DNA of 6,830 bases, from positions 1 to 6,830 of the forward strand of contig MGON01000028.1 of the NCBI GenBank assembly GCA_001795345.1, read 5' to 3'. Positions within the stretch are counted from its first letter, which is position 1; every line of letters starts with the position of its first letter. The DNA comes from Chloroflexi bacterium RIFCSPLOWO2_02_FULL_71_16 (GTDB lineage: Bacteria; Chloroflexota; Limnocylindria; P2-11E). Shown one piece after another: positions 1-6,830 of this stretch. Made by a program: the position numbers and the translations under genes. Under the pieces are notes generated by a model. The model made no database searches, was not told the origin of the DNA, and saw only the letters and a program-made list of their open reading frames with translations.

Positions 1-728
1 AGCTCGTCGGGACCCACCCTCGACGTGAGGGTGGAGACGTTCACCGCCGCGATCACCTGGCCAGAGGCGTCGCGGAGCGGCGCGGCGACGGATCGCACTC
101 CCAGCTCCAGCTCCTGGTCGGTCGAGCCGTACCCGGACCGGCGGATCCGCTCCAGGTCGGCCCGCAGTCGCTGCAGGCTGGTCACGGTGTTCGGCGTGTA
201 CCGCTTCATGACGACGCCCTTCATCCGCTCACGAACGTCCGCCCACGGGCGGTAGGCGAGCAGGACCTTCCCCATCGACGTGCAGTAGGCGGGCAGGCGC
301 GCCCCGACGAACAGGTTGATCGTGGTCAGGCTGCGATCGGCCCGGCGCGCCACGTACACGATGTCGGCACCGTCGAGGACGGCGATGTGCACCGGCTGGT
401 GGGTCTTCCCGAAGAGCTCTTCCAGGTACGGCTGCGCGCCCTCCGTGAGGCCGAGGCTGCTGAGGCACGCGAAGCCGAGGTCGAGGATCTTCAGCGCCGG
501 CCGGTAGCGCTTCGTGGCGGGATCCTGGTCGAGGTAGCCGAGCTGCTGGAGCGTGAAGGCGAAGCGGTAGGTCGTGGCCTTGCTCCAGCCCATCCGCTCG
601 GAGAGCTCCTTCAGGCTGAGGGAGGGGCTCTCGTGCCCGAAGCAATGGAGCAGCTCGAGGCCCTTGGCGAGCGAGCGGACCGTGTAGCGGTCGTCGCCAG
701 TCTCGGAATGCGAAACCAAGTTCGGCAT
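1..728 (-). CDS. IclR-family transcriptional regulator, C-terminus cut by window edge
   Basis: A cytoplasmic DNA-binding regulator with a winged helix-turn-helix and an effector-sensing domain. I translated it by hand: the ATG at 728-726 opens a frame that runs without a stop to position 1 (242 codons). An in-frame TAG at 743-741 fixes this as the most upstream ATG; no good Shine-Dalgarno precedes it. Residues 15-24 (YTVRSLAKGL) match the usual IclR opening. The HTH lies at about 38-66 (LSLKELSERMGWSKATTYR, then LQQLGYL). The effector domain starts near 85 and carries RLPAYCTSMGKVLLA at 144-158, followed by TPNTVTS, DQELELG and VAAPLRDASG. The RLPAYCTSMG-VLLA stretch is typical of the PcaR/PcaU/PobR/CatR branch, which senses aromatic acids; an aromatic ligand here is inference. 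Probably only some 15-25 residues are missing. It is divergent from the histidine kinase gene, so autoregulation or control of that gene is plausible. Confidence 0.93.
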   Translation of the reverse strand, partial: MPNLVSHSETGDDRYTVRSLAKGLELLHCFGHESPSLSLKELSERMGWSKATTYRFAFTLQQLGYLDQDPATKRYRPALKILDLGFACLSSLGLTEGAQPYLEELFGKTHQPVHIAVLDGADIVYVARRADRSLTTINLFVGARLPAYCTSMGKVLLAYRPWADVRERMKGVVMKRYTPNTVTSLQRLRADLERIRRSGYGSTDQELELGVRSVAAPLRDASGQVIAAVNVSTLTSRVGPDE

Positions 729-795
729 CCTGGAACGAGGCTAGTGGCCCTGTCAACGACCCGGAGCGCACGGTCCCACCCTCCCCGGCGTGAAG

Positions 796-824
796 GTAAG
801 AACGCTATGGGCCCTTCTTGTCAG
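796..824 (-). promoter_or_regulatory. possible sigma70-type promoter for the IclR gene
   Basis: Read on the minus strand, CTGACA (824-819) resembles the -35 box TTGACA with five of six matches. After a 17-base spacer, TCTTAC (801-796) is a weak -10 with three of six matches. Transcription would begin near 789 and leave a leader of about 60 bases before the ATG at 728. The -35 overlaps one copy of a TGTCAG direct repeat (819-824 and 830-835), which could allow repressor competition. This is a consensus match by eye only. Confidence 0.25.
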
Positions 825-850
825 CGCGATGTCAGGGGGCTGCTGCGCAC

Positions 851-880
851 GTCCGGTCTGCCGGTCTGCCGGAGACGGAC
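851..880. repeat. bulged hairpin containing 8-bp tandem repeat
   Basis: The unit CCGGTCTG occurs at 853-860 and 861-868, followed by a half copy CCGG at 869-872. The same stretch folds on itself: GTCCG (851-855) pairs with CGGAC (876-880), TCT (857-859) with AGA (873-875), and CCGG (861-864) with CCGG (869-872) around a TCTG loop. The only irregularities are single bulged G's at 856 and 860, giving 12 pairs in all. No T-run follows on either strand, so an intrinsic terminator is unlikely. It could be a protein-binding site, an RNA leader element or a remnant of repeat slippage. Confidence 0.55.
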
Positions 881-920
881 GAGCGCGTGGGTCCCAGACA
901 GTCGGCGCTGCGGCCATCTG

Positions 921-932
921 GAACACCTGTTC
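921..932. promoter_or_regulatory. palindromic operator candidate GAACA-CC-TGTTC
   Basis: A two-fold symmetric site, GAACA CC TGTTC, lies 86 bp before the kinase start and 193 bp before the IclR start. IclR-family proteins bind dyad or repeat sites in divergent regions, so the neighbouring regulator is the first candidate. The core GAAC-N4-GTTC also fits the LexA (SOS) box of Gram-positive and actinobacterial type, although the inner bases fit only partly. The flanks CCATC (914-918) and GGTGG (933-937) extend the symmetry with a 2-base offset. Function is inferred from symmetry and position only. Confidence 0.4.
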
Positions 933-1006
933 GGTGGTCAAGAGACCCCACACTGGCCGAGCGGCCCCTCCGGGCAGTATCGACTCCGGGCCGAGCGCGA
1001 TATGCA

Positions 1007-1016
1007 GGGGAGGTGA
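1007..1016 (+). promoter_or_regulatory. Shine-Dalgarno of the histidine kinase gene
   Basis: GGGGAGGTGA is nearly fully complementary to the 16S rRNA 3' end. Its GGAGG core (1009-1013) sits 4 bases before the GTG at 1018 but 19 bases before the ATG at 1033, so it favours the GTG start. It also argues against a start at 790. Confidence 0.7.
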
Positions 1017-1017
1017 C

Positions 1018-2766
1018 GTGCACTCTGACCGCATGAGCAACTCGGACGTCGCGCGCGCCGCGCTGCGCCTGCGTCTGGCCGCGGGCGCGCTGGCCACGAC
1101 CCTCATCCTCCTCGGCGGCGCGGCCCCGCCCGCGGTGCCTCTCGGGCTCGTCGCCTACCTCCTGCTCGCGGTGGCGCTCCGTTACGTTGTCCCGCTCGCG
1201 CCGCGGGCGTTGTCGGGGGCGCTCGTCATCGCGGGCATCGGCCTGGACCTCGCCGCGGTCGGCGGCCTCGTCTACGCGCTACCCCTGGATCGCCCGGCGT
1301 GGATGCTGTTCCTCTTCCCGATAGGGATCGGCGCGCTGCGCTACGCGGCGACGGGCGCGGCGGCGGCCGCCGCGGTCGCCATCGTGATCGTCGACCTCGT
1401 CATCGCGCTGCGGCTGCCTGAGGCCCAGGCCCTCCAGCTCTGGCCGCTTCAGCTCCTCGTGGCCGCGGCGCTCGTCTCGGCCGAGCTGGCCCGCGTCCGT
1501 GGCCGGGACGCTCTCGACCACGACGTGCTCCAGCGCCGCGCCGCGGCGCTCGCGGCGCTGTCCGGCGCGACCACGTCCACGCAGGTCTTGCGCATCGCGA
1601 GCGAGCACGCCTTCCGCGTGCCCGGCGTGACCGGGGCGTGGGTCTGGGTGCAGCGCGAGGACTCCGTGACGATGGAGCACGACCGAGGCAACGCGCCTTC
1701 GCCCCTCGAGAGGACACCCCGCCTGGCCGACCTCCCGGCCCGCGGCCGGTCCGGCGACCTGCCGAAGCTGGTCCCCCTCAGCGGCGCGGGGCGGATCCTC
1801 GGCATGCACGACGGTCCGCGGGTGGCCCTTGCGGTCGCGGTGGAGGAGAGCTCGATCGGCGCCGAGCGGCGCGACGCGCTCATCCAGGACATCGCGGAGG
1901 CGGCCGCCCGGGCGCTCGGCGCGGCGTTCGAGCGTGAGCGGGCGGAGCGCTCGGTCGGCGAGCTTCGCGTCGTCCTCGAGAACGTCCGCGGGCAGCTGCG
2001 CGCGAAGGAAGAGGCCGTCGCCACGGCGGTCCACGAGCTGCGCACGCCGCTCACGAGCGTGGGTGGCTACGCGCAGATCGTCGCGCGCCACCTCGACACC
2101 ATGCAGCGTCAGGTCGCGCAGCTCGCGCGGCTCATCTCCGATCTGCAGCCGATGGCCGCGCCCTCGGCGGAGCTCACCGTGGCGCCCACGGATCTGCGCG
2201 ACCTGGTGCGCGGTGCCGTCGCGCGGGTGCGGGTCCTCTCGGATGCCGACGTGGAGCTGGAGGAGCCTCCGGACCCGGTCGTCCTCACGCTCGACGCCCC
2301 GCGGATCGGTCAGGTCATCGACAACCTCATCGGCAACGCCGTCAAGTACTCGCCGGCGCCGGCCAAGGTCGTCGTCGGGATGCGAGGGGAAGGCGACGGC
2401 GTGATCGTCACGGTGACCGATCAAGGCCGCGGCGTATCACCGGAGGATCTGCCGCACCTCTTCCAGCGCGGCTACCGCGCGGCGCACGACGTGCGCGGAC
2501 AGGGTCTCGGCCTCGCCGTGGTTCGCGAGGTGGTCGAGGCCCACGGCGGCCGCGTCGGCGCGTCGAGCCCGGGCGAAGGGGGCGGCAGCACGTTCTGGGT
2601 CGTGCTTCCTCGGCCGCCGGCGCCGGACGCGAACGGGAAGCCGGCCGAGGCGCCGGTGCGCGACGAGGCCGCCGAGGGCGATGAGGCTCAGGCCGCGGGC
2701 TCCGCCGCGACCGAGGACGAACCAGGCGGGGGCTCCGCCCCCGCCGGCCCCCGCGTCGTGTCCTAG
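1018..2766 (+). CDS. membrane-bound sensor histidine kinase (6 TM, GAF-like, HisKA, HATPase_c)
   Basis: A two-component sensor that would autophosphorylate on His and pass the phosphate to a response regulator not present in the window. I chose the GTG at 1018 (582 aa) because of the strong Shine-Dalgarno; the ATG at 1033 (577 aa) is the alternative. Residues about 17-157 form roughly six hydrophobic helices with very short loops, so there is no large external sensor domain. Residues about 168-305 look GAF-like but weakly conserved, and lead into a signalling helix (about 303-335). The H box is VHELRTPLTSV with His339. The ATPase domain has the N box DNLIGNAVKYSP (Asn440), G1 DQGRG (468-472), F box LFQRG (481-485) and G2 GQGLGLAVV (494-502), all intact, so it should be active. 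The DHp hairpin between the H box and ARLISDL is about 9-12 residues shorter than usual. Residues 531-582 are a Pro/Ala/Gly/Glu tail, probably disordered. The signal is unknown. Confidence 0.93.
   Translation: MHSDRMSNSDVARAALRLRLAAGALATTLILLGGAAPPAVPLGLVAYLLLAVALRYVVPLAPRALSGALVIAGIGLDLAAVGGLVYALPLDRPAWMLFLFPIGIGALRYAATGAAAAAAVAIVIVDLVIALRLPEAQALQLWPLQLLVAAALVSAELARVRGRDALDHDVLQRRAAALAALSGATTSTQVLRIASEHAFRVPGVTGAWVWVQREDSVTMEHDRGNAPSPLERTPRLADLPARGRSGDLPKLVPLSGAGRILGMHDGPRVALAVAVEESSIGAERRDALIQDIAEAAARALGAAFERERAERSVGELRVVLENVRGQLRAKEEAVATAVHELRTPLTSVGGYAQIVARHLDTMQRQVAQLARLISDLQPMAAPSAELTVAPTDLRDLVRGAVARVRVLSDADVELEEPPDPVVLTLDAPRIGQVIDNLIGNAVKYSPAPAKVVVGMRGEGDGVIVTVTDQGRGVSPEDLPHLFQRGYRAAHDVRGQGLGLAVVREVVEAHGGRVGASSPGEGGGSTFWVVLPRPPAPDANGKPAEAPVRDEAAEGDEAQAAGSAATEDEPGGGSAPAGPRVVS
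2725..2745 (-). terminator. perfect 9-bp hairpin near the convergent gene ends; possible terminator
   Basis: GGCGGGGGC (2725-2733) and GCCCCCGCC (2737-2745) form a perfect 9-bp stem with a TCC loop, all G-C pairs. It lies inside the last codons of the kinase, encoding part of its Gly/Ser/Ala/Pro tail, and begins 17 bases beyond the stop of the small minus-strand gene. No U-run follows on either strand, so it is not a classic intrinsic terminator. It could pause or end minus-strand transcripts, or protect the 3' ends of both RNAs. Confidence 0.35.
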
Positions 2767-2957
2767 CGGTCCCGGAAGATCGCCCGCGCGACGAGGCGCA
2801 GGCCGTACCAGGTCGCGAGGAACGCACCGGCCTCGAGCGTGAAGCTGTGGAGCTTGTAGAAGGTCTCCGCGATCACGAGCGAGGCCCCGAGCGTCACCAC
2901 GTCGACGGCGTTGATGCCCTGCAGCACGAGCGCGCGGATGTGCGTCAGGTTGGTCAT
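2763..2957 (-). CDS. small putative membrane protein, 64 aa, unknown function
   Basis: Not recognised. The ATG at 2957-2955 gives 64 residues beginning MTNLTHIRALVLQG and ending AIFRDR, with stop TAG at 2765-2763. The frame is open much further upstream, but that part is antisense to the propeller gene and is a shadow. Within the 64 codons nearly every third base is G or C (one GGT is the exception) and the amino acid make-up is protein-like, which supports a real gene. Two moderately hydrophobic stretches (about 10-31 and 41-61) flank a polar KLHS turn, suggesting two membrane helices with a basic C-terminal end. The AGGC at 2970-2967 is a poor Shine-Dalgarno. The gene is divergent from the propeller gene (84 bp apart) and convergent with the kinase, sharing its stop palindrome. 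A role as partner of either neighbour is only inference. Confidence 0.68.
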   Translation of the reverse strand: MTNLTHIRALVLQGINAVDVVTLGASLVIAETFYKLHSFTLEAGAFLATWYGLRLVARAIFRDR

Positions 2958-3041
2958 GGCGTGAGAGCCTAGCGCCTCCGACGCGCGCGGGCCCATGGGT
3001 CTAACCTCACGGCGATCCACACCACGCAGGAGGGGAGCCCC
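2958..3041. promoter_or_regulatory. short divergent promoter region before the propeller gene
   Basis: These 84 bp must carry the start signals of both the small membrane protein gene (minus) and the propeller gene (plus). On the plus strand TCTAAC (3000-3005) matches four of six -10 bases, but the best -35 (CCGACG, 2978-2983) matches only three and sits at 16 bases. An 8-bp palindrome CCCATGGG (2992-2999), overlapping GGGCCC (2989-2994), lies just upstream of that -10 and could be an operator. The leader to the ATG would be about 30 bases. Confidence 0.35.
3028..3037 (+). promoter_or_regulatory. Shine-Dalgarno of the propeller gene
   Basis: AGGAGGGGAG has a perfect GGAGG core at 3029-3033, 8 bases before the ATG at 3042. 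This fixes the start, and therefore the absence of a signal peptide in the predicted protein. Confidence 0.8.
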
Positions 3042-6415
<3,374 letters not shown>

Positions 6416-6416
<1 letters not shown>

Positions 6417-6830
6417 TGGCCAAGCGATACGACGGGTATCGCTCCTTCCAGTACCTCCGGGCCGGGACGGACTACCGGGAGTTCCGGCTCGCGAAGGACG
6501 TCGGGCGCGTTGCCGAGCACGACCTCGGCCTATCGCGGGAGGAGGCCGAGCGCGCCGAGCGACTGATGGCGGAGGACCTCATCGTCTCGCTGCACGACCA
6601 CACCGCGATCGCCCCGGAGGATCCCGGCGAGCTCATGGAACAGCGGCGGAGCGGCCGCGACGCCACCGGCTACGCGGGCCTCGCGCGCTCCGGGACGGAC
6701 GTCTTCTTCGAGAACTTCATGGACGGGACCGCGCTCATCACGTCGCGGCGCGGGTGGAAGTGGGACGACATCGTCTTCGACCTCGGGATGCGCTTCTCCG
6801 ACATCGCCCACCAGGAGATGGTGTACGTCG
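6416..6830 (+). CDS. probable M19-type (membrane dipeptidase-like) metallopeptidase, N-terminal part
   Basis: A GTG at 6416-6418 overlaps the stop of the propeller gene (TAGTG) and opens a frame that runs to the window end (138 codons, no stop). The product begins MAKRYDGYRSFQYL and continues with LIVSLHDHTAI (55-65), PEDPGELM (67-74), a GYAGLARSGTDVFFENFMDG stretch (85-104), ITSRRGWKWDDI (108-119) and DLGMRFSDIAHQ (122-133). This resembles a soluble bacterial branch of peptidase family M19, zinc enzymes that cleave dipeptides. LHDH would be the first metal-binding strand; the Glu and later His ligands lie beyond the edge. There is no signal peptide. No strong Shine-Dalgarno is seen, so translation is probably coupled to the upstream gene. 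Another amidohydrolase-fold hydrolase is the main alternative. I am confident of the gene and moderately confident of the family. Confidence 0.62.

Larger units (their letters stand above)
729..1017. other. divergent intergenic region between IclR and kinase genes
   Basis: About 290 bp with no convincing gene. One plus-strand frame stays open from a GTG at 790 into the kinase, but its codons here (GTA, AGA, CTA, TCA, ACA, ATA and similar) lack the G/C-ending bias of the kinase itself, so the stretch reads as non-coding. It contains a TGTCAG direct repeat (819-835), a bulged hairpin over an 8-bp tandem repeat (851-880), a 12-bp near-perfect palindrome (921-932) and the kinase Shine-Dalgarno (1007-1016). 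A weak -10-like TATCGA at 978-983 might serve the kinase gene, but no good -35 pairs with it. Confidence 0.75.

Noticed and set aside
736..756. TTGACA (756-751, minus strand) as -35 with TAGCCT (743-738) as -10 for the IclR gene
   Set aside because: The two boxes are only 7 bases apart, far from the needed 16-18. With a proper spacer the -10 would fall on the start codon.
229..771. 180-codon minus-strand ORF over the regulator
   Set aside because: It is in a different frame from the IclR gene, whose translation shows clear family motifs; the product is Arg/Pro/Ala-rich like other shadow frames.
790..1017. N-terminal extension of the kinase from a GTG at 790, giving a lipoprotein-like start (LLVSAMSGGCC)
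   Set aside because: Codon third positions in this stretch are not G/C-biased, no Shine-Dalgarno precedes 790, and a strong one sits directly before the GTG at 1018. The signal-like look is chance.
1279..2424. 381-codon minus-strand ORF opposite the kinase
   Set aside because: Shadow of the kinase coding strand; the composition is His/Arg/Asp-rich with no recognisable domain, while the plus strand has intact kinase motifs.

Overview
The window is a GC-rich (about 70% by eye), gene-dense piece of bacterial chromosome. Codons end almost always in G or C, and Shine-Dalgarno sequences are clear before two of the genes. The gene set (an IclR regulator, a multi-pass membrane histidine kinase, a large Asp-box/sortilin-type propeller protein and an M19-like dipeptidase) would fit a free-living soil or sediment heterotroph, for example in Chloroflexota, Rokubacteria/Methylomirabilota, Gemmatimonadota or Actinobacteria. 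The sequence alone does not settle the phylum. I see no mobile element, CRISPR array, tRNA or rRNA.

Layout. (1) Positions 1-728, minus strand: an IclR-family regulator cut by the left window edge. It has no stop codon inside the window, so a simple ORF scan misses it. (2) Positions 729-1017: a divergent intergenic region of about 290 bp. It holds a 12-bp palindrome, a strong hairpin built on an 8-bp tandem repeat, and a direct repeat overlapping a possible promoter for the regulator. (3) Positions 1018-2766, plus: a membrane-bound GAF-like/HisKA/HATPase histidine kinase with no response regulator beside it. (4) Positions 2763-2957, minus: a 64-residue putative membrane protein that shares a CTAG stop palindrome, tail to tail, with the kinase. 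(5) Positions 2958-3041: a short divergent promoter region. (6) Positions 3042-6416, plus: an 1124-residue multi-Asp-box (BNR / sortilin-Vps10-like) beta-propeller protein. (7) Positions 6416-6830, plus: the start of a probable M19-type (membrane dipeptidase-like) metallopeptidase, overlapping the propeller gene by one base and cut by the right edge.

How the parts may work together. The IclR regulator and the kinase share an intergenic region and may share control. The propeller protein and the dipeptidase are almost certainly one transcription unit with coupled translation, suggesting a joint role in peptide or peptidoglycan-fragment handling; that role is inference only. Nothing here can be called a new defence or mobile system. 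The points most worth a second look are the propeller protein without an export signal but with basic tails at both ends, its tight link to the dipeptidase with an unusual HxH metal motif, the short DHp hairpin of the kinase, and the small membrane protein sharing its stop with the kinase.
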